A stretch of DNA of 64,000 nucleotides from Pseudoalteromonas sp. MSK9-3 (GTDB lineage Bacteria > Pseudomonadota > Gammaproteobacteria > Enterobacterales > Alteromonadaceae). How positions within the stretch are numbered: position 1 is the first letter of the stretch; every line of letters begins with the position of its first letter. The stretch is from positions 1 to 64,000 of the forward strand of contig NZ_MIET01000036.1 in the NCBI RefSeq assembly GCF_003590335.1, given 5' to 3'. Positions 54,969 through 62,776 of the stretch are shown here, one piece after another. Both the position numbers and the translations under genes were made by a program. The notes beneath the pieces were generated by a model. It was not told where the DNA came from and did no database searches. It was given only the letters and a program-made list of their open reading frames with translations.

Positions 54969-56252
54969 ATGCCGGTTAACTATTTATTCATTCTATTCGT
55001 CGCATTAATTTTAACCGGGTGTGCCAAAACGGTGCCTGACGCATCGCACACCGCAGAACCTGAACTCAATCACACCGCTCATGCGAAAGTGAATAAAACT
55101 CCGAACGAGGCCATACCGAGCAAAGCAAGTGTTATTGATCCAACTAAAGTGGATGATGTGTGGCAACGCATCGCATTGCAACTGAGCTTTGCTCCGTCAC
55201 AACACCCCAGTGTTCAAAAACGGGTTGCGTGGTATTTACAACACCCAAATTACATGGATGAAATAAGTAAACGTGCCGGTCCTTTTTTACATTATATCGT
55301 TGACGAAGTTGAACGAAGAGGATTACCTATTGAACTCGCCTTGATGCCGCTGATAGAAAGTGACTTTGATACCAGTGCTTACTCGCATAAACATGCGTCA
55401 GGTTTGTGGCAACTTACACCGTTAATCGCTAAGCACTATGGTATTAAAATTGGGCCTTGGTATGATGGCCGACAAGACGTGATAGATGCAACAAGCGCGG
55501 CTTTGGATTTTCTGAGTTACTTACATAAACGCTTTGATGGCAATTGGTACCATGCAATTGCGGCCTATAACACCGGCGAAGGGCGTGTTGCCAGAGCCAT
55601 TAACAACAATATCAAACACGGTAAATCCAGTGATTTTTTTCATCTAAAACTGCCCAAACAAACCCGTCATTACGTCCCTAAACTACTTGCTGCGGCGACG
55701 CTGTTACGACAGAAAAAAATGAAGTTCCCCCCCATTAAAAATCAGGCCGTTATTGATATTCTACCATTAGAAAATGGTGTGATTTTAAACGATTTACTGA
55801 CGTGGCAATCACTAGAAAAGCTCAACCCTGGCTATACTCGATTCCCAGCTTTACTCGATGGGCCGACTCATATTGTCATCGAGAAAAAGCATACATCACA
55901 GTGGCACAGTTATATTGCGCAACAACCGAAGATGCCATCAAACCAATGGCAACAATACACAATTCAACCTGGCGATAGTCTAAGTGTTATTGCTCAACGT
56001 CATTCATTAACTGTGGCGCAGCTGACAACATTTAATCAATTAAAGAGCACACGTATTCGCGCGGGTAAAACGCTGTTGTTACCTATTTTAGCTGACAAGA
56101 AAATCGACTATTCGGTTAAATCAGGAGACAGTTTGTGGCGTATTGCTCGCACCTTTAATGTCACCGTCAGTAAATTAAAGCAGTGGAATAATTTGTCTAA
56201 AGAAACCTTACAAATCGGCAAGCAACTCACTGTGTTTTTAGCACCATTATAA
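54969..56252 (+). CDS. mltD: Membrane-bound lytic murein transglycosylase, MltD-like, with LysM domains
   Basis: The 427-residue lipoprotein has lipobox L-T-G-C at Cys18. The SLT domain (about 95-235) shows P-L-I-E-S-D-F-D with the catalytic Glu, G-L-W-Q-L-T and A-A-Y-N-T-G-E-G, the conserved ES, GLWQ and AYN motifs of family 1 lytic transglycosylases. Two LysM peptidoglycan-binding repeats close the protein (about 323-370 and 378-425), both with Y-x-(I/V)-x-x-G-D-S. It cleaves murein glycan strands and is anchored in the outer membrane. It is followed 18 bases later by an anchored hypothetical protein and a lysozyme-like gene. It is somewhat shorter than E. coli MltD, which fits two rather than three LysM units. 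Confidence 0.88.
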   Translation: MPVNYLFILFVALILTGCAKTVPDASHTAEPELNHTAHAKVNKTPNEAIPSKASVIDPTKVDDVWQRIALQLSFAPSQHPSVQKRVAWYLQHPNYMDEISKRAGPFLHYIVDEVERRGLPIELALMPLIESDFDTSAYSHKHASGLWQLTPLIAKHYGIKIGPWYDGRQDVIDATSAALDFLSYLHKRFDGNWYHAIAAYNTGEGRVARAINNNIKHGKSSDFFHLKLPKQTRHYVPKLLAAATLLRQKKMKFPPIKNQAVIDILPLENGVILNDLLTWQSLEKLNPGYTRFPALLDGPTHIVIEKKHTSQWHSYIAQQPKMPSNQWQQYTIQPGDSLSVIAQRHSLTVAQLTTFNQLKSTRIRAGKTLLLPILADKKIDYSVKSGDSLWRIARTFNVTVSKLKQWNNLSKETLQIGKQLTVFLAPL

Positions 56253-56270
56253 AGGCAGCAGGCATATAAA

Positions 56271-57005
56271 ATGACAATAAACACCCAGCCACCAGCCACA
56301 TCAACACCTCATACGAATAAAGCCGTTAAAGTGAAGCATAAACCCTTTTTGACGCGTTCAAAGCTCAATACCATGTTGGCTTTGTGTGCCATTGCCATTT
56401 CGGCTGCCTCATTTTATGCCACCTACTTACAGGCCAAAGCATCTCAACAACAAGTCGCCGCTGCAAATCGACAGCTCAAAGCTGAAACATGGCCATGGTT
56501 GAAAATGGGGTACTCAAATTTTGATGTAAATGAAGAACAACAAACCATCAATATGAATATTCAGAACTCGGGGACCGGCCCTGCTATGATCCACTATATT
56601 GAATATGAATACGACGGCACACCGCACTACGATATATTGGAGTTACTCAACGACTGCTGCAATCTGAACGCCTACCAACAAGCGCTCGCGGATATAGAGC
56701 ATAAAAACACAGACATTAACTATCGAAATGCGTTTGGTTGGTTAGTATCGAGTACGACAAACAATGTTTTATTAGCCGATGGTGAAATCTATAGTGTCTT
56801 TACCATGCAAAAAACGAATTTTAATAGCAGTCTATGGATGCAAATCGACAATAATATCAACAAAGTGAACGCCAAAGCATGTTATTGCTCCGTGCTTAAA
56901 GAGTGTTATACCGTAAATCAAACCTCTCATATCGAAGAAGTCCCCCATTGTGACTTGCCCGCTTTATCAACCCAAATGAGTAACTATGGCACCAAAAAAC
57001 TCTGA
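56271..57005 (+). CDS. Membrane-anchored protein of unknown function
   Basis: This 244-residue protein has a single hydrophobic helix (about residues 35-58) after a basic N-terminal cytoplasmic segment, followed by a short A/Q-rich helical stretch. The likely periplasmic domain (80-240) contains N-I-Q-N-S-G-T-G-P-A, reminiscent of small beta-sandwich domains next to membrane anchors. Six to seven cysteines, including C-C-N and A-C-Y-C-S-V-L-K-E-C, could form disulfides. No known family was recognised. It lies between two cell-wall hydrolase genes and overlaps the lysozyme start by 20 bases, so a role in controlling or placing those enzymes is a contextual guess. Confidence 0.7.
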   Translation: MTINTQPPATSTPHTNKAVKVKHKPFLTRSKLNTMLALCAIAISAASFYATYLQAKASQQQVAAANRQLKAETWPWLKMGYSNFDVNEEQQTINMNIQNSGTGPAMIHYIEYEYDGTPHYDILELLNDCCNLNAYQQALADIEHKNTDINYRNAFGWLVSSTTNNVLLADGEIYSVFTMQKTNFNSSLWMQIDNNINKVNAKACYCSVLKECYTVNQTSHIEEVPHCDLPALSTQMSNYGTKKL

Positions 57006-57618
57006 CTTTATTGCGACTCTAAAACAGTTTGAAGGACAAATTAACCACCTGTATTTAGACAGTCGCGGGAACCCTACCATTGGCATTGGGTTTATGATGG
57101 CAAATGTCGATCAGTTTTGTGCGTTACTAATGCATACCAAACAGCATCAGCCAGCAACCAATAAGCAAAAGCGCGATGAATACCTCCGTTTGTCTCAGCT
57201 GCCTTCAGGCTACAAGGCTCAATGGTATAAAGCGCATTGCCTGCTCTATTTGCCAGAGCAACAATGCGATATCGTTTTGCATCACCATCTCGGCCAATTT
57301 GAGCGAGAGCTTGCTGTCATATTTAATCGTAAAAATGGCTTTAAGCAAGAGTTTCACTCACTACCCAACCCAGTTAAAAGTGCCCTACTCGACATGGTGT
57401 TTAATTTAGGTAGCCATCACCTTGCTAACCATTGGCCTAAATTACATCACGCCATTAAACAACAAGATTGGCAACGAGCTGCCAAAGAATGCCATCGAAA
57501 ACACATACAAACCGAGCGTAACAAACAAACCGCTCAGTGGTTTAAATCTGCTGCCAGTGATACACGCAGTTATTCTTGGGTAAAATGGCTAGTGCGTAAA
57601 ATATTGAATCGCAAATAA
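56986..57618 (+). CDS. T4-type lysozyme (GH24-like)
   Basis: The protein has 210 residues. The N-terminus holds the complete T4-lysozyme catalytic layout: F-E-G, then L-D eight residues after the Glu, then T-I-G with the Thr six residues after the Asp (E-x8-D-x5-T). A later L-L-D-M-V-F-N-L-G matches the family's C-terminal lobe. It should hydrolyse peptidoglycan. There is no signal peptide, so export would need the neighbouring membrane protein, holin-type release or lysis. No phage structural genes are nearby, so this is not obviously a prophage endolysin. A 20-base overlap with the preceding gene suggests coupled translation. Confidence 0.8.
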   Translation: MAPKNSDFIATLKQFEGQINHLYLDSRGNPTIGIGFMMANVDQFCALLMHTKQHQPATNKQKRDEYLRLSQLPSGYKAQWYKAHCLLYLPEQQCDIVLHHHLGQFERELAVIFNRKNGFKQEFHSLPNPVKSALLDMVFNLGSHHLANHWPKLHHAIKQQDWQRAAKECHRKHIQTERNKQTAQWFKSAASDTRSYSWVKWLVRKILNRK

Positions 57619-57775
57619 TTTAATCACAAGTAATTAAGTTCGCGCTTTTTGGTAAGTAAATAAGGCCTAAAACGGGTTGAGCACGACCTCTGGTCGTACT
57701 GCGTATTTATAAGCAATCATGCTGTTTCTGGGCCACGAGCAAAGTACCCATGCTAACGACTGTGCCTGTATAGCA

Positions 57776-57810
57776 AAAACGCCAAGTAAGCTTATGCTAC
57801 TTGGCGTTTT
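57776..57810. terminator. Bidirectional intrinsic terminator
   Basis: AAAACGCCAAGTA and TACTTGGCGTTTT form a perfect 13-base stem around a nine-base loop with T/A runs on both sides. It separates the plus-strand lysozyme gene from the minus-strand lanthipeptide dehydratase gene. The preceding gap (57619-57775) has only a small ACGACC-TCT-GGTCGT hairpin. Confidence 0.85.
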
Positions 57811-57841
57811 TATTTTTTACGCAAGGTTTTAATATATTAAA

Positions 57842-60800
57842 TTAACTGCTTTTTCCATTCTTATCAGCGGAAAAGTACTTCCTGCGCAATAAATCATGAA
57901 CAACGAGTTCTTGTTCTCGCCCGTACGCTTTAAACATACGGTTATTATGCATGTGTAAAATAGAGCTTAATAGTGAGTCTCGGGTGCAATTAAGCGCATC
58001 ACTTGCGATCAATTCATTAAGCTTTGCAATTATAGGCGCCGCTTGAGTTTGCCATTGCTCAAGTAAACCCAATAACGACCGCTGTAATTCATCACACTCA
58101 CCCTCAGATGCAACATGTAACTTCACAAAGTCATCATGGAGCTGTGTTTCATATTCACGATATCGATTACCGAGCTGCTTTCGTAATATACTGCTTTCAT
58201 TGAACTCACGACCAAAACCATCGCGTAAGCCGCTAATTAAGGTTAATCGTTCCTCAGCTGAGTATTCAAACAAAGTTAACAGCCGATCAGTACAATTGAG
58301 TGCAATACGCCAGCGTACACCTTCTCCGTGTTCATCAACCAGTGCACATGTTCTGGCTATTAACGCACTATCTAGCATAAACAATGACTCAACCAACGCC
58401 ATTGATTCAGGACCACCGTAGCGTTCAACTTCACGCTCATAGGTCATGAGTTCTACTTTATGTAATTCTCCAGACTCAATCATTGGATCTAGTAGGGCGT
58501 TTAATTTTGGTAAAAGGTCACCGCACAATTGACTTGGCTCACCATAAAAACGCAAACGTAAATGCCAATCCGGATCACCATAACGAATGAAGAACCATTT
58601 ATCATATAACTCAGCATTTTCTTCAATTAATGGCAGTAGCTGCTCACTTAATAATTGCTCGACTAATGAGTTACCTGAGTATATTTTTAAGCTGAGCCAA
58701 TTTGAACCGGCGCTAAAACGGCGTTTAATTGGCGTCGCTATAATATTAGCGAGCGGACTATCCGCATAGTGACTTAATGGCGTCGCTGAGTGATTAAAAA
58801 ACGGTACAATGATCTCATTGTTGTAATGCTGCCCTTGCGCGTCAACAAAGCGAGACTTAAATTGCTCATGTAATACTTCTTTTAATTCTACACGAGGTTG
58901 ACCTTTGGTTTCCGCAAGTAAAATTTCAAACATCTCTACACTGCGTAAGTCTAAATTTAAGACGTTGTCCGCCATCGCATAGCTGACTTGTGGGTCAAGC
59001 TGATATTTTGCCAGCAGCGCATTGAGCCTCTCGCGATCAAATTGACCTTTTTTGCACACATCTTCTAATTGCTTTCTATCTATGCGCCACACCTTTTCAC
59101 TCAAAATGAGATTATCTAGCATAATACGCGGTACAAACGCAGCGCGTGCTGTACTACTAGGCATGCTAAAATTAGGAACTTGCCCGTCTTGATGTTGCAT
59201 CATACATAAGAACTTATAGGCACTTAAACTACGATTTGAATAATTATGTGCACATGATAAGCGCGGAATGACCTGTTTATTTAAACGTTTACTCCACAGT
59301 TTTACCCTTTGCCCTTCCACCCAGACATGTAAATCACTTAACGGGATCTGATAGTCAGAGTCTAAACTGCTATCTGCCATAAAAACAATTTCATACTGAC
59401 GTAAATGTGGTCGTGCAATCACGTTACCCGGTCGCCCTTCTGGCATATGTACAACTTCAGCAAAAATAACCTCAGGTGAATGAGCTTGCTCTTGCTCTAG
59501 CTCTTTAATCACGTCAAGCTTGAGTGATTCATCTAAATGACAAAAACGCCCCAGTAAATTGGCAGAGGAAGGACCATAGCAACCATTCCACTGCATAATT
59601 GGGTTCTGTCTATCATCTTGATACAGACTCATCATAGCAGCAAAGGAGCTAGGATATTTCTGTGCTGCTTCTTTGTTTGTTATTTTAGCTTTAAGCTCTT
59701 TACTCTTTAATGTGATACTCGTTAAGGTGCGGTTTTCTGGTAAACTGATCGCCTCTTCAATGATAGTATCCAGCATACTCACTTCTGGTGCATTGCCATT
59801 ATTTGCGCCACCACGCACCAAATTGAGACCGGCAACCAAGGGCGCTTCGTACCCTGTTTCATTTGAAATACCAATGCCTGACTCATCATCTAAAATAACG
59901 TCCAATGGCACAAACTGGCCTTCAAAACGTGCATTAAACTTAGTGACGAAGTTACTCAACGCGCTTGACTCAGGCGATAAACTCAATCCCGACAGTAATT
60001 CAATTTGCTTTTGAAAACGCTTAATTTCCATTTCACTGAGCTGACAGCTATCAAAGCTGCGATAAACATCTGATTGAAAAAGCTTATTCTCTTGCGCTTT
60101 CACAGGTAAACTTTCTAAATGCGACAACAGTTGTTTATATGGAGCGATATCTCCCGTTTTTTGCGTATCCAATTTGTCAATTTGCGCAAGCGCAGTCGCT
60201 AGGTGATCCGCTGTGTCATGCTCAGCAATACCTTGTAAAGACTTTAATAATGCTAAGTCTGGAGAGTCACCTGTCAGTGGCAAAGGAATGTTTGCGATCA
60301 GCATCCCTTCATCAATCAAGTCTTGAATGTACGCTTCAACTTCTTCTTGTTCAGCTTGTGCATATTCACTACAAAAAGCAGATACTAAGCCATTAAAGCT
60401 CATACCCTGGCCCGCTTTTTCTAGCGCAAAGCGGAAATATTCATCACTTTCCACCGCACTCAAGCGGTATTGCATACTGTCATCAGATAAATATGTTTCG
60501 ATGTAACGACACTGGTCAGCAACAAAATAGTGAGAAGAGTTTGGCTTATATGTCATTGTGTCGGAACGAGAAGCGTGCTTGATAAAATGCTCTTTTAACG
60601 CAGACAAATAGAACATATCAAGCCGAGTTTTACGCGCATCTTTAGTGTGTTCACTCGCAATGAGCTGTGTACTATCCCCTATTTCACCTTGATGAATGCC
60701 AGAAAACAAACCGAACGGCGTTGGCCTTGAGCACATTCTGATCATGTACTTGAGTAATGCTCTCGCTACCTTTTTACCTTGTTTTGACTCGGGCTTAGAG

Positions 60801-61033
60801 CGCCACTGCTCAACTCGCTCAAGCAATGAGGGGCTCGCTAGATAAACCGCTTCTTCTACGCCCGGTGTGTCTAACCATTCCTGTAATAGAGCATTAATAT
60901 CTGCATCTTCCTTAGCAAATGCAGTTAAACTCTCAACGGGTAATCTTGGTATACGTGCTACAAAGAAAGCGCTGTTTTCTACTGATTTGGTTACTAACGG
61001 AGTGTTTTTTGTATTATTATTTTTATTCTGCAT
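57842..61033 (-). CDS. Class I lanthipeptide dehydratase, LanB
   Basis: This full-length LanB has about 1063 residues and dehydrates Ser and Thr of the precursor using glutamyl-tRNA. The N-terminal glutamylation domain shows F-F-V-A-R-I-P-R-L-P and R-M-C-S-R-P-T-P-F-G-L-F-S-G, both typical. The C-terminal elimination domain (about 775-1055) contains W-F-F-I-R-Y-G-D-P-D-W-H-L-R-L-R and L-M-T-Y-E-R-E-V-E-R-Y-G-G, the SpaB-C/thiopeptide-type signature. Both halves are fused, as in NisB-like enzymes. The ATG at 61033 is preferred over one at 61039, because the AAGG ribosome site sits almost on the earlier ATG. Four bases separate it from the LanC stop. Confidence 0.92.
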   Translation of the reverse strand: MQNKNNNTKNTPLVTKSVENSAFFVARIPRLPVESLTAFAKEDADINALLQEWLDTPGVEEAVYLASPSLLERVEQWRSKPESKQGKKVARALLKYMIRMCSRPTPFGLFSGIHQGEIGDSTQLIASEHTKDARKTRLDMFYLSALKEHFIKHASRSDTMTYKPNSSHYFVADQCRYIETYLSDDSMQYRLSAVESDEYFRFALEKAGQGMSFNGLVSAFCSEYAQAEQEEVEAYIQDLIDEGMLIANIPLPLTGDSPDLALLKSLQGIAEHDTADHLATALAQIDKLDTQKTGDIAPYKQLLSHLESLPVKAQENKLFQSDVYRSFDSCQLSEMEIKRFQKQIELLSGLSLSPESSALSNFVTKFNARFEGQFVPLDVILDDESGIGISNETGYEAPLVAGLNLVRGGANNGNAPEVSMLDTIIEEAISLPENRTLTSITLKSKELKAKITNKEAAQKYPSSFAAMMSLYQDDRQNPIMQWNGCYGPSSANLLGRFCHLDESLKLDVIKELEQEQAHSPEVIFAEVVHMPEGRPGNVIARPHLRQYEIVFMADSSLDSDYQIPLSDLHVWVEGQRVKLWSKRLNKQVIPRLSCAHNYSNRSLSAYKFLCMMQHQDGQVPNFSMPSSTARAAFVPRIMLDNLILSEKVWRIDRKQLEDVCKKGQFDRERLNALLAKYQLDPQVSYAMADNVLNLDLRSVEMFEILLAETKGQPRVELKEVLHEQFKSRFVDAQGQHYNNEIIVPFFNHSATPLSHYADSPLANIIATPIKRRFSAGSNWLSLKIYSGNSLVEQLLSEQLLPLIEENAELYDKWFFIRYGDPDWHLRLRFYGEPSQLCGDLLPKLNALLDPMIESGELHKVELMTYEREVERYGGPESMALVESLFMLDSALIARTCALVDEHGEGVRWRIALNCTDRLLTLFEYSAEERLTLISGLRDGFGREFNESSILRKQLGNRYREYETQLHDDFVKLHVASEGECDELQRSLLGLLEQWQTQAAPIIAKLNELIASDALNCTRDSLLSSILHMHNNRMFKAYGREQELVVHDLLRRKYFSADKNGKSS

Positions 61034-61042
61034 ATTCATCCC

Positions 61043-62278
61043 TTAAGACAATAATAGGCAATCAGTCCAACTTACATCGTCGTCCAAAAACCCTATATAG
61101 GCTAAGCCAATCCCCGCATACCCCATTAAAAAGCTAAAGTCTTCATTGTGAGACTTTGATAAGCCATTGTAAGAATAAAAAGACTCCATGCCCTTCTCAT
61201 CATACTTGGCAAGGCTGTAATCTAACCAAGTATGTGTGGCCTTTTCCAGTGCGGGATGCGGCATTATGTTGTTCAACATTTGATAAATAGTGACCAGTCC
61301 AACAGAACCATGGCATAAGCCTGCATCTATAATATGGCCTGACTTATCGTCTCGTGTCGTGGTATGGACTGCAATTTCCAACGCTTTATCAACATAACTC
61401 GGTCTATCTATGGCTTTACCAACGCGTGCTAACGTTAACGCAATGGTCAAATCACCGTAGCACCAACCTAATCGAGACTCAGGTGCACCATCCGCAGAGC
61501 AGCCAAAGCAAGCTGAATGCGGCTCAATACTTTTATTTTGCTGCTCTAGTAACCAATCACAGCCACCAAGCAGCAATTTAGTAACGCGCTCGCGTAATGA
61601 AGGAATGTTTACTGCGTGGAGTAACGCAGCAAGGATACCAGGTACACCATGTGCAAGACCTAAATTATATTCTGCACCCGTAGACTCCTTTGGATTATCC
61701 CTATCATCTCCTTTATCGAAACGATAAACAGAGTCTAATGGTTGAGACCAGGTTATTTGTTCATTGTCTAATTCAGTCGCGTTGCGCTCAAAGCCATCAA
61801 CGATGACCTCATATAACTTCTCTTGATCGCTGAACTTAGCACGGCGAGATGCGTAAGGCGTATACCCAGCCAAACCAAGTACCATTTCGATTTCACCATT
61901 CCAAGGTAAGCTGCCCAGCGCCTGAACGAACAAACCATCAATATCATCTAATAAATCGTGTTCGTAATTTTCTGCATTCGCTTGATTAAAATACTCAAGT
62001 ACCCAAGCTTGACCTGCTAACCCATTACTTAATTCAAATGACTGATCTGGTAACCCTTGTTGGAGGCGGTCTAAGTACTCAGAAAACATATCCTCATTAA
62101 CAAGCTTAGGATCAAAACGGTGGGCGTTATATAAGAAGAGTAATTGACCTGCTAGCCCACTTAATAATCCATTGCTTTGTTCTTTCTCACAGTTAGCGGC
62201 TATTTTATTAGTTAATTCTTTAATAACCTCTGTTATTTTATTGATTTTAGCTTCACTAACATTTGATATATCAACCAT
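61043..62278 (-). CDS. Lanthionine synthetase C-like cyclase, LanC
   Basis: This zinc-dependent cyclase of about 411 residues joins Cys thiols to dehydrated Ser/Thr. Zinc ligands are visible: Cys in G-W-C-Y-G-D (about 274) and Cys-His in L-C-H-G-S-V-G (about 321-322). Repeated G-L-A-G or G-L-A-H-G-V-P-G motifs mark the alpha/alpha toroid. The start at 62278 is preferred, since AAGG lies six bases before it; the upstream ATG at 62284 is inside that ribosome site. It precedes LanB in the same transcript and is divergent from the precursor gene across 170 bases. Confidence 0.92.
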   Translation of the reverse strand: MVDISNVSEAKINKITEVIKELTNKIAANCEKEQSNGLLSGLAGQLLFLYNAHRFDPKLVNEDMFSEYLDRLQQGLPDQSFELSNGLAGQAWVLEYFNQANAENYEHDLLDDIDGLFVQALGSLPWNGEIEMVLGLAGYTPYASRRAKFSDQEKLYEVIVDGFERNATELDNEQITWSQPLDSVYRFDKGDDRDNPKESTGAEYNLGLAHGVPGILAALLHAVNIPSLRERVTKLLLGGCDWLLEQQNKSIEPHSACFGCSADGAPESRLGWCYGDLTIALTLARVGKAIDRPSYVDKALEIAVHTTTRDDKSGHIIDAGLCHGSVGLVTIYQMLNNIMPHPALEKATHTWLDYSLAKYDEKGMESFYSYNGLSKSHNEDFSFLMGYAGIGLAYIGFLDDDVSWTDCLLLS

Positions 62279-62381
62279 TTTCATCCTTAGATTAAGTTAA
62301 TTTTGCCTTACAAATAACTACAAGGTACTTAATAGCATGTAAAATTTCAACCTTAAGTAAATAAATTTAAAGTCAAAAAAC

Positions 62382-62405
62382 ACTTGAAAAAATAACATTT
62401 CAAGT
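62382..62405. promoter_or_regulatory. Inverted repeat in the lanthipeptide divergent promoter region
   Basis: ACTTGAAA (62382-62389) and TTTCAAGT (62398-62405) are a perfect 8-base inverted repeat with an eight-base spacer, about 50 bases before the precursor start and about 100 before lanC. The position suits an operator serving both directions; a stem in the leader transcript is the alternative. No regulator gene is visible in this cluster. Confidence 0.35.
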
Positions 62406-62455
62406 ACCAAGTCATTAAAATCCATTTTGAGTACAAATAAAAAGGATAATTTATA

Positions 62456-62653
62456 ATGAAATTAAAACTAAATAAAAAAAGTGTTAAAACACTTTCTAGC
62501 GATATTGCTGCAATGCCAGCGGGGATGACTCCTCAAGTAGCTGGTGGTCAAGCGCAACCTGATAGTAGTTACATTACTTACAGAAATTGCCCATCAAGGA
62601 TTGAATGTAGTGGTCGTGACAACACTTGTCCTCCTCGTTGTATGATCCCATAA
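62456..62653 (+). CDS. Class I lanthipeptide precursor with double-glycine leader
   Basis: This 65-residue precursor lies opposite in strand to lanB, lanC and the exporter. The leader (1-31) begins L-K-L-N-K-K-S-V-K-T-L-S, as in other LanB-processed Gram-negative precursors, and ends V-A-G-G, a double-glycine cut site for a C39 peptidase. The predicted core (32-65) has Ser37, Ser38, Thr41, Ser47, Ser52, Thr57 as dehydration candidates and Cys45, Cys51, Cys58, Cys62 as ring donors, so up to four lanthionine rings are possible. It also has C-P-P-R-C and ends M-I-P. The ribosome site AAAAGGA is nine bases before the ATG. A hairpin terminator follows. Other open frames nearby do not fit a precursor. 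Confidence 0.88.
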   Translation: MKLKLNKKSVKTLSSDIAAMPAGMTPQVAGGQAQPDSSYITYRNCPSRIECSGRDNTCPPRCMIP

Positions 62654-62664
62654 AAACATAAAAG

Positions 62665-62684
62665 AGGCGGCTTATAAGCCGCCT
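62665..62684 (+). terminator. Terminator after the precursor gene
   Basis: AGGCGGCTTATAAGCCGCCT is a perfect 10+10 palindrome flanked by AAAG and TTTA. It starts 11 bases after the precursor stop. The T run is short, but the stem is very GC-rich for this genome. Confidence 0.7.
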
Positions 62685-62776
62685 TTACATTAACCTGAAA
62701 GCCAATATAAAACCAAAAAAAACACAATATAGAATAAACCAATTAAAACTCAATTTATAATAAGTAAACCTTCAAA

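Noticed and set aside
56986..57618. Prophage remnant
   Set aside because: A lysozyme alone, with neighbours of chromosomal envelope type and no integrase, capsid or tail genes, does not support a prophage.
57681..57706. Second terminator after the lysozyme gene
   Set aside because: The ACGACC/GGTCGT stem is short with a three-base loop and no T run; the 57776-57810 hairpin is far better.
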